Below are positions 35,378 through 44,426 of a stretch of 64,000 nucleotides of DNA, piece after piece. The number at the start of each line of letters is the position of its first letter. Positions within the stretch are counted from its first letter, which is position 1. The translations under genes and the position numbers were made by a program. The notes under the pieces were generated by a model, which was not told where the DNA came from, made no database searches, and worked only from the letters and a program-made list of their open reading frames with translations. Source of the DNA: Bryobacterales bacterium (GTDB taxonomy: Bacteria; Acidobacteriota; Terriglobia; Bryobacterales; Bryobacteraceae); the NCBI GenBank assembly GCA_016721425.1, contig JADKID010000011.1, positions 124,001-188,000 on the forward strand, in the 5' to 3' direction.

Positions 35378-36537
35378 GCAGCCAGGCTGCGGGTCAGGAT
35401 TTCCGTGACGGTTTGGGGCAGGATGTCGCCGCGCTCGCCGAGCTTGGCCATGCCGCGGCTTTCCAGGCGGGCGGCGACCAGGGCGGGGGTGCCGGGGGCG
35501 ACGTTGTCGTAGCGGGCGAGGCGGGTGGGCAGGCCCATGGCCTCAAAGAACGCCTCCATTTTGGCGATGCCGGCCTCGATGCGTTCGTCTTCGGAGCCGT
35601 CACGGATGCCCCAGACGCGATCGGCGAACTGGAGGAGCTTCTCGCGTTTCCCGGCGGCCTGGACGCGGAGCAGGTGGGGCAGGACGGTGGCGAGAGTGCG
35701 GGCGTGATCGATGTTGTAGAGAGCGGTGAGCTCGTGCCCGATCATGTGGGTGGCCCAGTCCTGGGGGACTCCGCAGCCGATGAGGCCGTTGAGGGCGAGG
35801 GTGGCGGACCAAACCATGGTGGCGCGGGCATTGTAGTTCGTGGGTTCCGCCAGCGTGGTGGGGCCGACCTCGACGAGGGTCTGGAGGATGGATTCGGCGA
35901 AGCGGTCATTGAGTTCGGCCTGGGCGGGGAACGTCATGTACTGCTCCATGGTGTGGACGAAGGCATCGACGACGCCGTTGGCCACCTGGCGCGGGGGCAG
36001 GGAGAAGGTGGTTTCGGGGTCGAGGACGGCGAACTTGGGATAGACGTGGGGGGAAGAGAAGGCGAGCTTGAGATCGAGCTCGCGGCGGCTGACGACGGCG
36101 AAGGAGTTGGATTCCGAGCCGGTGGCGGCGAGGGTGAGGACGGAGGCGAGGGGGACGGCGGAGCGGACCTTGCCGCCCTTGGCGAGGATGTCCCAGGGGT
36201 CGCCGGCGAAGGGGATGGCGGCAGCGATGAACTTGGTGCCGTCGAGGACGGAACCGCCGCCGACGGCGAGGAGGAGATCGACCTTTTCGGCGCGGGCGAT
36301 TTCGACGGCGCGCATGAGGGTGGCGTATTCGGGATTGGGCTCGATGCCGCCGAACTCGATGACGGTGCAGGCGGAGAGGGCGGCCAGCACCTGGGCGTGG
36401 ACGCCGTTGGCGCGGATGGAGCCGCCGCCGTAGGTCAGCATGACCTTGGCGCCGGCGGGGACCTCCCTGGCGATGGACTGGATCTGGCCTTTGCCGAAGA
36501 GGATCTTGGTGGGGTTCTGGTATTCGAAGTTCAACAT
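35374..36537 (-). CDS. yqhD: NADPH-dependent iron-containing aldehyde reductase (YqhD family)
   Basis: The 387-residue protein starts MLNFEYQNPTKILFGKGQI. LAVGGGSVLDGTKFIAA and LTLAATGSESNSFAV are close to the E. coli YqhD sequence. Metal ligands are visible as the Asp and His of NGVVDAFVHTMEQYM and the two His of GHELTALYNIDHAR. YqhD reduces short-chain and lipid-peroxidation aldehydes using NADPH. The gene lies 36 nt after the anti-sigma gene on the same strand, with GGAAG upstream of the ATG, so it may belong to the sigma-factor operon. Its 3' end overlaps the convergent response-regulator gene by four bases. Confidence 0.92.
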   Translation of the reverse strand: MLNFEYQNPTKILFGKGQIQSIAREVPAGAKVMLTYGGGSIRANGVHAQVLAALSACTVIEFGGIEPNPEYATLMRAVEIARAEKVDLLLAVGGGSVLDGTKFIAAAIPFAGDPWDILAKGGKVRSAVPLASVLTLAATGSESNSFAVVSRRELDLKLAFSSPHVYPKFAVLDPETTFSLPPRQVANGVVDAFVHTMEQYMTFPAQAELNDRFAESILQTLVEVGPTTLAEPTNYNARATMVWSATLALNGLIGCGVPQDWATHMIGHELTALYNIDHARTLATVLPHLLRVQAAGKREKLLQFADRVWGIRDGSEDERIEAGIAKMEAFFEAMGLPTRLARYDNVAPGTPALVAARLESRGMAKLGERGDILPQTVTEILTRSLAA

Positions 36538-36573
36538 GGCGGTTATGCTTCCAATTTAATGGATGCGGGCCGC

Positions 36574-36981
36574 CTACTTCTTGGACCAGGCGAATAGGAG
36601 CGCGCCGGCGGCGGCGGTGGTGAGCAGGACTAGGGCGACGATGCCGGCGAGGGCGGCGAGGGTGGAATCGGAGCTGAGCCAAGCCAGGGCTCCCACCGCG
36701 CCCAGCAGAGCAACGATGGCGGCGGCGCGTTCGGCGATGAGGACGGGGCGTGCGGCGGCCTGGGCGGATTCGCGGCGGGCGCGGAGCTGGGCCTTCCACC
36801 AGACGAGGCCGGCGGGGGGGACGTGGGGATCGGCTGTGGCGGCGGCCTGGTGGAGGAATTCGGCGGTGATGGCGGCATCGGCGCAGCTTTCGCAGGCGGC
36901 GAGGTGGGCGCGTAGTTCGGGCGTCCAGTTGCCGGAGCGCAGGGCGGCCAGGAGCTCCTGTTCGCGATCGCAGATGGTCAT
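36574..36981 (-). CDS. Zinc-finger anti-sigma factor
   Basis: The 135-residue protein starts MTICDREQELLAALRSGNW. H26, C30 and C33 in HLAACESCADA form the H-x3-C-x2-C zinc site of the anti-sigma domain. Two adjoining hydrophobic segments near 88-107 and 110-131 anchor it in the inner membrane, and only a very short tail (SKK) follows. The start overlaps the sigma-factor stop by four bases, the usual arrangement for an ECF pair, so the protein should hold that sigma factor inactive until a signal arrives. With almost no periplasmic domain, the signal is probably sensed in the membrane or the cytoplasm. Confidence 0.88.
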   Translation of the reverse strand: MTICDREQELLAALRSGNWTPELRAHLAACESCADAAITAEFLHQAAATADPHVPPAGLVWWKAQLRARRESAQAAARPVLIAERAAAIVALLGAVGALAWLSSDSTLAALAGIVALVLLTTAAAGALLFAWSKK

Positions 36982-37556
36982 TGTTGATTCTCCTTCCCAA
37001 ATCCGCGCTCCCGGAGGAGCGCGGCCAGTTTTTGGCGGACGCGGAAGAGCAGGGGGCGGACGCTGGCCTCTTTGAGGCCGGTGACGGCGGCGATTTCGCG
37101 GTGGCTGGCGCCCTCGACATAGGCGAGCCACATCAACTCGCGCTCGTTGGGTTTGATCTCGTTGAGGACGTTCTGAATATCGGTAGAGAGGTGGGCGGCG
37201 CTGGTGGGATCCTCGCCGGCGAAGTGAGGGTGGTCCTCCAACGGGGCGGGCTGGAACTTGGAGGCACGGAAGTGATCGCGGGCCAGGTTGGTGGCGATGC
37301 GGTAGAGATAACTCTTGCGGGCGGCGGCTTCCATGGCTGGCAAGCTGGCGCGGAGGAGGCGGTAGAAGGACTCCTGGAGGAGGTCTTCGGCCAGAGCGGG
37401 ATTTCCCGTGAGCCGCGAGAGGTAGGACTTCAGCGGGCGTGCGGTGAGCGTATAGAAGTCGCGGAACTCGGCTTCGGTCATGGCCAGGCATTCGGACACA
37501 CCCGCGCCGCCGGTGGCCGGTAGAGGAAGCGGGTGTGTCATGTCTGGTTCTACCAC
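36978..37556 (-). CDS. ECF-type RNA polymerase sigma factor
   Basis: The 192-residue protein has region 2 (FYTLTARPLKSYLSRLTGNPALAEDLLQESFYRLLRA, then KSYLYRIATNLARDHFR) and region 4 (IKPNERELMWLAYVEGASHREIAAVTGLKEASVRPLLFRVRQKLAALL). The start is uncertain: GTG at 37556 has GGAG 6 nt before it and is used here; ATG codons at 37541 and 37481 are alternatives, the last closest to region 2. It sits between a membrane-protein gene and its anti-sigma gene on the same strand. Its target promoters are not evident in the window. Confidence 0.92.
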   Translation of the reverse strand: MVEPDMTHPLPLPATGGAGVSECLAMTEAEFRDFYTLTARPLKSYLSRLTGNPALAEDLLQESFYRLLRASLPAMEAAARKSYLYRIATNLARDHFRASKFQPAPLEDHPHFAGEDPTSAAHLSTDIQNVLNEIKPNERELMWLAYVEGASHREIAAVTGLKEASVRPLLFRVRQKLAALLRERGFGKENQQ

Positions 37557-37575
37557 GGTGGACTCCGGGGGGAGG

Positions 37576-38037
37576 CTATTGGAGTTCGGGTTTGCCGTTG
37601 ATGAGGCCGAACTTGCGCGAGAGCAGCCAGCTTGCGCCGCCGGAGAGCAGGAGGCCGATGCCGAGCGCGGTGAGGATGGTCCCGATGATCATGGCCGCGG
37701 TTTCGCCGCGGCCGACGGCTTGTGTGCGAATGAAGAGGACGGCGATGCCGAGGGCGGCGATCACGACTCCGCCCTGGACGGCATTGAGGATGCGGGTGAA
37801 AGGGGCAGGGCGCTCGGGCGCGGGGAGTTGGAAGAGATTCTGGCTGGATTCGCTCTGCGCCCAGGCGAGGATCTCCTGGCTGGAGCCGAGCTTATCGAGC
37901 ATCTTGTTGTAGACCTCGGCTTGCAGCTTCTCCGATTTGGTGCGCTGGATGTGTTCCAGGAGGAGGCGCACGATTGTGACGACTCCAATCGCGAGGGTCA
38001 AGACGATGATGGGGATTGCGATGATTTCGCCGTTCAT
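37576..38037 (-). CDS. Membrane protein, first gene of the ECF sigma operon
   Basis: The 153-residue protein has an N-terminal membrane segment (residues 5-27, IIAIPIIVLTLAIGVVTIVRLLL), a charged helical cytoplasmic stretch (about 30-60, HIQRTKSEKLQAEVYNKMLDKLGSSQEIL), a Pro-rich link and two further membrane segments near 88-108 and 117-140. I do not recognise the family. Its stop is 19 nt before the sigma-factor start on the same strand, so it is probably co-transcribed and may form part of the sensing apparatus. Confidence 0.75.
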   Translation of the reverse strand: MNGEIIAIPIIVLTLAIGVVTIVRLLLEHIQRTKSEKLQAEVYNKMLDKLGSSQEILAWAQSESSQNLFQLPAPERPAPFTRILNAVQGGVVIAALGIAVLFIRTQAVGRGETAAMIIGTILTALGIGLLLSGGASWLLSRKFGLINGKPELQ

Positions 38038-38193
38038 TGGGGTTTAGACTCCTTATCCGAACTGGGGTCCGGGCGTTCATTTGGTTCAACGAGCGAGGTG
38101 TGGAGGATGTTAACGCGATGTAAGGTTTTTAGGGGGCGGGTTGCCTTCTGCGTGGAGTCCTGTTAATGTTTGCTCATACACGGGAGTTTCTTA

Positions 38194-41100
38194 ATGAAAC
38201 AATTTAACAAGGTTATGCTGGGCCTGGGGTGCCTGCTCGCGCTCGCCTCCACTCTCCCAGCCCAAACGATTACTGGAACCATCACCGGCACGGTTACGGA
38301 CCCTTCGGGCGCCGTAATTCCGCAAGCCAAGGTGACGGCGACCAACGTAGCCACCAACATTGCCACGGACGCGGTAGCGACTGAGTCCGGCACGTACAAC
38401 CTGCTGTTCCTGCCGGTGGGCGACTACCGTCTGGCGGTGACTGCCAAGGGCTTCAAGAAGTCTTCACTGGGACCGTTCCCGCTGCAGGGCGGCCAGACGG
38501 CGCGTGTGGATGTGAAGCTGGAAGTGGGCGACACGACGCAGACTGTCGAAATCAGCGACGTGGCACCGGTGTTGCAGACGGAAACCACGCAGACGGGCGA
38601 CACCCTGACCGCGGCCAAGCTGACATCGATGCCGCTGAAGGGCCGCAATTTTGTAGCGCTGACGCTGCTGGTGCCGGGTGCGATTTCGACGGATCCTGAC
38701 GGCACGAACAACCGTTTCGGCGCGCGTCCGTTCGTAAACGGCAACCGGGAGCAGACCAACAACTTCACGCTGGACGGCGTGGACGTAAACGACTCCATCG
38801 ACAACCGTGTAGGCTATTCGCCGAACGTGGACGCGCTGGAAGAGGTGAAAGTGCTAACTGGCAACGCGGCGGCCGATTACGGCAACGCCGGCGGCGCCTC
38901 GGTGATGATGACGATGAAGAGCGGTACCAACCAGTACCGCGGCAACGTTTTCGAGTTTTTGCGCAACGACAAGCTGAACGCGAACGGCTTCTTCCGCAAC
39001 CGCAACGTCAACACGGCGAAGCGGCTGGGCGTGAAGCGTAACGTGTTTGGGGGCACATTTGGCGGTCCCATCGTGAAGGACAAGGCGTTCTTCTTTGTGG
39101 ACTATGAAGGCACCGAGCAGCGCACCGGCGGGCCGGCCTCGGCGACGGTGGCTCCGGCGGCGTGGCGCAATGGCGACCTGAGCGTCTTCCCGAACACGAT
39201 CATCGACCCCACCACGGGCATCGTGTTCCCTGGGAAGCAGATTCCGGTTTCGCGCATCGTCAACCCGGTGGCCAAGAAGCTGTTTTCGAGCCCGGATCTC
39301 TATCCGCTGCCGAACCAGGCTGGCACGGGCGCGTTGGGCGTCTCCGGCAACTATGCCTCCAGCACGGGTGGCACGCAGAAGAATCATCAGGGCGACTTCA
39401 AGCTCGATTTCCGCCTCTCCGACAAGGACAATCTCTCGGGCCGTTTCTCGATGGGCAGTTATGAGAGCTTCGGCAGCCTGAACCCGCTGCCGACCCAGAT
39501 GACCAGCGGCCAGGAAGGTCCCACCAAGTCGGGCGTGATCAACTGGACCCGCACCTTCAGCCCCACCATCGTAAACGAAGCGCGTGTGGCCTACTCCCGG
39601 ATCATCATCAAGGACACCGCGGTGGATTGGTCCGGCAAGCTGGGCGCGGACGGCAACGCCTCATTCGGTATCCCCGGCGGCCAGCCGATTCCCGGCCTCA
39701 GCGGCGTCACGATCGGTGGCGGCCTCACTGGCGCCGGCTCGGGCGCGAGCATCAGCAATACCGCAGACAACAAGTTCATCTACTACGACAACATGACGTG
39801 GCAGAAGAACCGGCACCTGCTCAAGATGGGCGCTATGTTCACCCGCTACCAGCAGAACCGCTTCTACGCGGGCAACAACGGCGTGTTGGGCCTCTTCGGG
39901 TACAGCGCCACCTACACGGGCCTGGACTACTCGGACTTCCTATTGGATCAGCTGTCCAGCAAGGGCCGCGGCTCGGCCACGGGCACGTGGGGCCATCGCA
40001 GCTGGCGCTCCGCCCTCTTCATTCAGGACGACTGGAAAGTAACCTCCACCTTTACCATCAATCTCGGCCTGCGCTGGGAGTATATGCAGCCGCTGTACGA
40101 AGTGGCGGACCGCATGGTGAACGTGGATACCTTCAGCGGCAAGCTGATGTACGCTGGCAAGGACGGCAACAGCCGCGCCCTTTACAACGGGTACAAGAAG
40201 CAGTACATGCCTCGCATCGGCCTGGCGTGGACTCCGGCGGCAATGAAGAACAAGATGGTGCTCCGCGCCGGCTATGCGTACATGAGCTTCATGGAAGGCA
40301 CGGGCGCCAACTTGCGCATGACGCTGAACCCGCCGTTTTTCCTGGAGTCGAACGTCACCTATGACTCGCGGACACCGGGCTCTATCACCAAGGGCTTCGC
40401 CGATATCCCTACCGCCAATGTCACGCTCGATATGGCGCGTCCGGCCTCGGCCGGCGTCAATCCAGCGTTGCAGGGCCGCGCGTGGGACCAGAACCTACGT
40501 CCCCAGACGACGTCGCAGATCAACGTGACAATGGAGTACCAGTTCGACAAATCCACCTCTCTCTCCACGAGCTACGTGGGACAGAAGGGAACCCATCTGG
40601 TGGCTCCGCACGAAGCCAACCAGGCTTTGCCGGGCACCGGCGCCTACTCCACCTGGACCAACATCAACCTGCGCCGTCCGTTGATCAATGCGCTGCCCAA
40701 CCTGGGTAACATCGCGCTCACGGAAGCCTCGGCCACGATGGACTACCACGCGCTCCAGATGTCCGGCCGGCGCCGCTTTGCCGGCGGTCTTGAATTCATG
40801 GCATCGTACACGATGGGTAAGACCCTGACCGACAACCTGGGCTACTACGGCGGCGGCTTCACGGCGGGTGAAGGCGCTTACTGGCAGAATGCCTACGATC
40901 GCGAAGGGAATCGCGGACCGGCGTTCTTTGACGTTAAGCACAACTTCACGATCGGTGGAATGTATGACGTGCCGGTTGGCAAGGGCAAGAAGTTCGGTAG
41001 CAATATGAGTAAGGCGGCCGACCTGATCGTCGGCGGCTGGAACATCAACTACTTTGTCAACGTCCGCGGCGGCTTCCCGATCACCGTACTGAACGGCGCC

Positions 41101-41538
41101 GACCGCACCGGCCAGGCGGCGCGCGGCAACATTCGTGCGAACCGCTACGGCAAGCTGACGGTGAACGAATCGCTCGTGAGCATCGATAACTACTTTGGGT
41201 TGCCGACTGACACGGCGTCGCGCGCCGCGGTCTTCTGCACGGCGGGTAACAGCAGCGGCTGCGCTTATGGCACGCCGTCCGACGGCTTCTTCGGCAACAG
41301 CGGCATCGGCACCGAGCGTGGGCCGAGCTTCTTCAATATGGATTACTCCATCGGCAAGAAGTTCAACGTTACCGAGCGGCAGTACATCGACTTCCGCATG
41401 GAGGCCTTCAACGGCCTGAACCATGTGAGCTGGGGCGCCCCGGGCCGCAGCATCGCCGCACCGGCGAGCTTCGGCGTGGTCGGCAGCCAGGTGGCTGCTG
41501 CGCGCAACATTCAGTTCGGTTTGAAGTACTACTTCTAA
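38194..41538 (+). CDS. TonB-dependent receptor with carboxypeptidase-regulatory-like domain (Oar-like)
   Basis: The 1114-residue outer-membrane protein starts MKQFNKVMLGLGCLLALASTLPAQ, with GGGAG 7 nt before the ATG; an earlier in-frame start at 38170 lies before the signal peptide. Residues 25-115 are a carboxypeptidase-regulatory-like domain (ITGTVTDPSGAVIPQAKVTATN). A plug follows with PFVNGNREQTNNFTLDGVDVND and VLTGNAAADYGNAGGASVMMTMKSGTNQYRGNVFEFLRND, a hallmark of the Oar group. The barrel ends in NIQFGLKYYF with a C-terminal Phe. The ligand is unknown. Codon use here is more A/T-tolerant and Lys/Asn-rich than in neighbouring genes, as expected for an abundant protein. Confidence 0.92.
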   Translation: MKQFNKVMLGLGCLLALASTLPAQTITGTITGTVTDPSGAVIPQAKVTATNVATNIATDAVATESGTYNLLFLPVGDYRLAVTAKGFKKSSLGPFPLQGGQTARVDVKLEVGDTTQTVEISDVAPVLQTETTQTGDTLTAAKLTSMPLKGRNFVALTLLVPGAISTDPDGTNNRFGARPFVNGNREQTNNFTLDGVDVNDSIDNRVGYSPNVDALEEVKVLTGNAAADYGNAGGASVMMTMKSGTNQYRGNVFEFLRNDKLNANGFFRNRNVNTAKRLGVKRNVFGGTFGGPIVKDKAFFFVDYEGTEQRTGGPASATVAPAAWRNGDLSVFPNTIIDPTTGIVFPGKQIPVSRIVNPVAKKLFSSPDLYPLPNQAGTGALGVSGNYASSTGGTQKNHQGDFKLDFRLSDKDNLSGRFSMGSYESFGSLNPLPTQMTSGQEGPTKSGVINWTRTFSPTIVNEARVAYSRIIIKDTAVDWSGKLGADGNASFGIPGGQPIPGLSGVTIGGGLTGAGSGASISNTADNKFIYYDNMTWQKNRHLLKMGAMFTRYQQNRFYAGNNGVLGLFGYSATYTGLDYSDFLLDQLSSKGRGSATGTWGHRSWRSALFIQDDWKVTSTFTINLGLRWEYMQPLYEVADRMVNVDTFSGKLMYAGKDGNSRALYNGYKKQYMPRIGLAWTPAAMKNKMVLRAGYAYMSFMEGTGANLRMTLNPPFFLESNVTYDSRTPGSITKGFADIPTANVTLDMARPASAGVNPALQGRAWDQNLRPQTTSQINVTMEYQFDKSTSLSTSYVGQKGTHLVAPHEANQALPGTGAYSTWTNINLRRPLINALPNLGNIALTEASATMDYHALQMSGRRRFAGGLEFMASYTMGKTLTDNLGYYGGGFTAGEGAYWQNAYDREGNRGPAFFDVKHNFTIGGMYDVPVGKGKKFGSNMSKAADLIVGGWNINYFVNVRGGFPITVLNGADRTGQAARGNIRANRYGKLTVNESLVSIDNYFGLPTDTASRAAVFCTAGNSSGCAYGTPSDGFFGNSGIGTERGPSFFNMDYSIGKKFNVTERQYIDFRMEAFNGLNHVSWGAPGRSIAAPASFGVVGSQVAAARNIQFGLKYYF

Positions 41539-41563
41539 ACGGACCTGATCGATTGGTTGAACG

Positions 41564-41594
41564 AGGGCGCATCCCAACGGATGCGCCCTTGTTG
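41564..41594 (+). terminator. Rho-independent-like terminator of the TonB-dependent receptor gene
   Basis: AGGGCGCATCC and GGATGCGCCCT pair perfectly over 11 bp around a CAAC tetraloop, 26 nt after the stop codon, followed by TGTTG. This is the cleanest terminator hairpin in the window, although the T tract is interrupted. Confidence 0.75.
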
Positions 41595-41617
41595 CGTCTA
41601 GGCTAAGCGATTTGGCT

Positions 41618-41839
41618 CTACCGGGACGACGCACCGGAGCGAGTGTGGGGATCCGGGCGGAAGAGGAGCCAAGCGATCGGTCCCCACGGGAAGAAGAATA
41701 GGACGGCAAGAGTTACCGTGAGTGGTGACTTGCCCCGGCGCCTGGCGTCTTTCACGCAGGCTCTGATTGTCACGAGCAGGACAACCAGCAGGCACAGACC
41801 GAAAACCACACCCAATAGCGCACGAGAGAAGCTGTCCAT
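41618..41839 (-). CDS. Small two-helix membrane protein (PLDc_N-like)
   Basis: The 73-residue protein has two hydrophobic segments (about 8-26 and 40-60) joined by a basic loop (RACVKDARRRGKSP). The text FFFPWGPIAWLLFRPDP resembles the phospholipase D-nuclease N-terminal domain found in many tiny membrane proteins. GGGAG lies 6 nt before the ATG, which supports translation. It is convergent with the receptor gene and lies 42 nt after the glycosyltransferase's... neighbouring region on the same strand, downstream of none of the larger genes. Function is unknown. Confidence 0.7.
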   Translation of the reverse strand: MDSFSRALLGVVFGLCLLVVLLVTIRACVKDARRRGKSPLTVTLAVLFFFPWGPIAWLLFRPDPHTRSGASSR

Positions 41840-41881
41840 TATCGCTCCCGAATTGAAGATATAGCATGGGCGCGGCGTTGT

Positions 41882-43132
41882 CTACGCGAGGCGTTGGAAC
41901 TCGGCTTCGTGGGCGGCGCAGATGATGGACCAATCGAACTCGCGGGCGGCGCGGTGGAGTCCGGTGGCGGCGAGTTGGCGGGCGAAGGCTGGATCGTTGC
42001 GGAGTTGGGTGATGCGGGCGATGAGCTGATCCTGGGCGTCCTCGTCGAAGAGCAGGCCGTTGACGCCGTCTTCGATGATGCTGGGGATGCCGCCGGAGCG
42101 GGCGGCGATGGCGGGGAGGCCGGCGGCGTTGGCCTCGCAGAGGACGCGGCCCATGGTTTCCACATCGCGGAGGCCGGTGCCGGGGTCTATGTGTTCGCGG
42201 CTGGCGAGGAGGAACTGATCGGCGGCCCAGTAGTATTCGTGGAGCGTGTCGTGGGGGACGGCGCCGGTGAAGGTGACGGCAGGGGCAACGCCTAGGTCGG
42301 CGGCGAGGCGCTGGGCGCGGGCGGATTCGCGGCCATCGCCGACGACGACGAGGTGGGCGTCGGGCATTGTCGTGCGGAGCTCCGCCAGGGCACGCAGCAG
42401 AAGCGCGAGGCCTTTCTTGGGGACCAGGCGGCAGGCGGTCATGAGGATGAAGCCGGCGGGCGGGAGAGCGAGGCGGGCGCGGAGTGTGGCCTTGGATTCG
42501 CCGTGCGGGCGGAAGCGGGCGGCATCGACACCGCCGGCGAGGACGCGGACCTGGCTGGCGTGGAGGCCGATGTCGTCGAGAAGTCCGGCGGTGTAGTGGC
42601 TGTTGGCGAGGACGCGGGTGTGCTGGCAGGCGGCGCGGATCATGGCCTGGCGGCGGCGGTGGAGCATGAGGAGCTCCAACCTTTCGGGCCAATCGAGCTG
42701 GCGGAAGCGGTCGTAGAGGCGATCCTCGACGGCGGGGCGGCTGAGTGTGCGGCTGAGGGTCTGGTAGGGCCAGGCGATCCAGGGGCGGAGGATGTCGTTA
42801 CCGGGGGAGCGGCAGACGACGGGGATGCCGGTGAGTTTGTGCAGTGCGCCGTAGAAGACGGTGGAGGCGTAGATGAGCTGGGCCTGGCAATCGCGGGCGA
42901 GGGCGGTGAGGAGGCGGAGGTTTTCCCAGTAGGAGACGCGGCTCAGGCAGCGATGGACGGGAAACGGGAGAGCGTCGTCGTGGGCGGCGGCGGTGGGGGT
43001 GCGGTAGGTGACGGCGGTGATGGGATAGCCGCGCTCGGAGAGGTGGCGGCAGAGATAGACGGCGTGGGTCTGCATGCCGCCGAAGGAGGGCGGAAACTCG
43101 GTGAGGATCAGCAGGATGCGCGGTAATGCCAA
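41882..43132 (-). CDS. Glycosyltransferase, family 4
   Basis: The 416-residue GT-B enzyme opens RILLILTEFPPSFGGMQTHAVYLCRHL. The donor-binding half shows MTACRLVPKKGLALLLRAL, VVVGDGRE and the E-x7-E region ETMGRVLCEANAAGLPAIAARSGGIPSII. It transfers a sugar from an activated nucleotide donor to a growing glycan or lipid. The only start that keeps the N-terminal Rossmann strand is a TTG at 43132; an in-frame stop lies four codons upstream, so no longer form is possible. It is divergent from the MFS gene, with only 18 bp between start codons, and precedes the 73-residue gene on the same strand. Confidence 0.87.
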   Translation of the reverse strand: MALPRILLILTEFPPSFGGMQTHAVYLCRHLSERGYPITAVTYRTPTAAAHDDALPFPVHRCLSRVSYWENLRLLTALARDCQAQLIYASTVFYGALHKLTGIPVVCRSPGNDILRPWIAWPYQTLSRTLSRPAVEDRLYDRFRQLDWPERLELLMLHRRRQAMIRAACQHTRVLANSHYTAGLLDDIGLHASQVRVLAGGVDAARFRPHGESKATLRARLALPPAGFILMTACRLVPKKGLALLLRALAELRTTMPDAHLVVVGDGRESARAQRLAADLGVAPAVTFTGAVPHDTLHEYYWAADQFLLASREHIDPGTGLRDVETMGRVLCEANAAGLPAIAARSGGIPSIIEDGVNGLLFDEDAQDQLIARITQLRNDPAFARQLAATGLHRAAREFDWSIICAAHEAEFQRLA

Positions 43133-43150
43133 CCCGCTATTCTATTGCTT

Positions 43151-44269
43151 ATGGGCAGGGGTATTGGGACCGGGCCTTTCTGGTGGATCATCGCCGCGAC
43201 ATTGACTGGCATGCTGGGCTTCGGCGCGGTGATTCCGGTGCTGCCGCCGTACCTGCACGACCAACTGAACGCCTCCACGGTGACGACTGGTTTTGTGGTG
43301 GGCGTCGCGTCGGCCACCGCGCTGCTGGGACGTTTGTTTGCAGGTCCGCTGGCGGACCGGCGGGGGCGGCGGCTGACTCTGCTGCTGGGGCTGGCGCTGT
43401 GCGGGCTGGCGGGTTTGCTGTACCAGCCTCTGTTTGGCGTGTGGAGCCTGACGGCGGCGCGGGTGCTGCATGGCGCGGGGGAAGGGTTCTTTCTGACGGC
43501 GGCCGTGGCGTGGGTGGTGGATCTGGCGGCGTCGCACCAGCGGGGGCAGGCGCTGGGATTCCTGGCGTCGGGCGTGTGGGGCGGGCTCTCGCTGGGTCCG
43601 CTGGTGGGGGAGGCGTTGGGCGGGTTGCCGCAGGTGGCGTGGTTTGTGACGGTGACCTCGTTTCTGGCTCTGGCGGCGGCGTGGCGGTATGCGCACGAGG
43701 AGCCGCGGGTGCGGGCGGGCGGAAAGACGGCGCTGTTTCCGCGGGCGGTGGCCGTGCCGGGCGTGGTGCTGGGGCTGGCGAATGTGCCCTACGCGACGAT
43801 GGCCGGGTTTCTGCCGCTGCTGCTGCGGGAGCGGGGCATGGCGGGGCTGCCGGCGTTTGCGGCGTTTGCGGGGTGCGTGCTGTTTACGAGGACGGCGTTT
43901 GGATCGCTGCCGGACCGGCTGGGGCCCAAGCGGACTCTGTTTGGTGGGATCGCGGTGCTGATTGTGGGGATGGCCTTGGTGGCGACGACGCACAACCGGG
44001 CGGTGATGCTGCTGGCGGCGGCGCTGGTAGGGATCGGGTACTCGTTCCCCTGGCCGTCGCTGGCGGTGATTGTGGTGGGGCAGGTGAGCGAGGGGGAGCG
44101 GGCGTCGGCGCTGGGGGCGTTGACGGCGTGTTTCGATCTTTTCGTGGCGCTGGGGGCGGTGGCGGCGGGGACTTTGGCGGGGTGGGCTGGTTTGACGGCG
44201 GTGTTTTGGATGGGGTTGTGCTCGGCGGCGCTGGCGGCGGTGGTGGCGCGGGTGGCGCGGGTGGAGTAG
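43151..44269 (+). CDS. Major facilitator superfamily transporter
   Basis: The product has about 372 residues and 12 predicted membrane helices. The loop 2-3 signature reads GPLADRRGRRLTLL, and a weaker copy follows helix 8 (GSLPDRLGPKRTLFG). VLHGAGEGFFLTAAVAWVVDL and the overall pattern suit drug or metabolite export. The ATG at 43151 is preferred over the TTG two codons earlier. It is divergent from the glycosyltransferase gene. The C-terminal part is unusually G-rich on this strand (runs of GGGG and GGCGG), but the frame stays open and helices remain regular. Substrate is unknown. Confidence 0.87.
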   Translation: MGRGIGTGPFWWIIAATLTGMLGFGAVIPVLPPYLHDQLNASTVTTGFVVGVASATALLGRLFAGPLADRRGRRLTLLLGLALCGLAGLLYQPLFGVWSLTAARVLHGAGEGFFLTAAVAWVVDLAASHQRGQALGFLASGVWGGLSLGPLVGEALGGLPQVAWFVTVTSFLALAAAWRYAHEEPRVRAGGKTALFPRAVAVPGVVLGLANVPYATMAGFLPLLLRERGMAGLPAFAAFAGCVLFTRTAFGSLPDRLGPKRTLFGGIAVLIVGMALVATTHNRAVMLLAAALVGIGYSFPWPSLAVIVVGQVSEGERASALGALTACFDLFVALGAVAAGTLAGWAGLTAVFWMGLCSAALAAVVARVARVE

Positions 44270-44297
44270 GGATTTCACGATTTGGCGTGGGATTTCG

Positions 44298-44327
44298 TAT
44301 ACTGGTAAGTGCTGCCATAGCGGCAGC
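44298..44327 (+). promoter_or_regulatory. Candidate -10 box and 5'-end hairpin before ffh
   Basis: TATACT (44298-44303) matches the -10 consensus at five of six positions; no good -35 is seen. Transcription from it would start near 44310, just at a perfect 6-bp hairpin, GCTGCC-ATAGC-GGCAGC (44311-44327). The hairpin has no T run and is more likely a stabilising 5' structure than a terminator of the MFS gene. Confidence 0.38.
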
Positions 44328-44426
44328 GCGCCATCCGTGCGTTCGCACAGACATCGCGCGCCCTAATTTCGTCTGGAAGTGATTGATTAGAAAAGCCGCG
44401 GGGCGACTCGCGCGCCTGAGACTGCA

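Noticed and set aside
44270..44426. 4.5S SRP RNA gene beside ffh
   Set aside because: No GGAA-loop hairpin with the conserved internal loop sequence is present in this gap.
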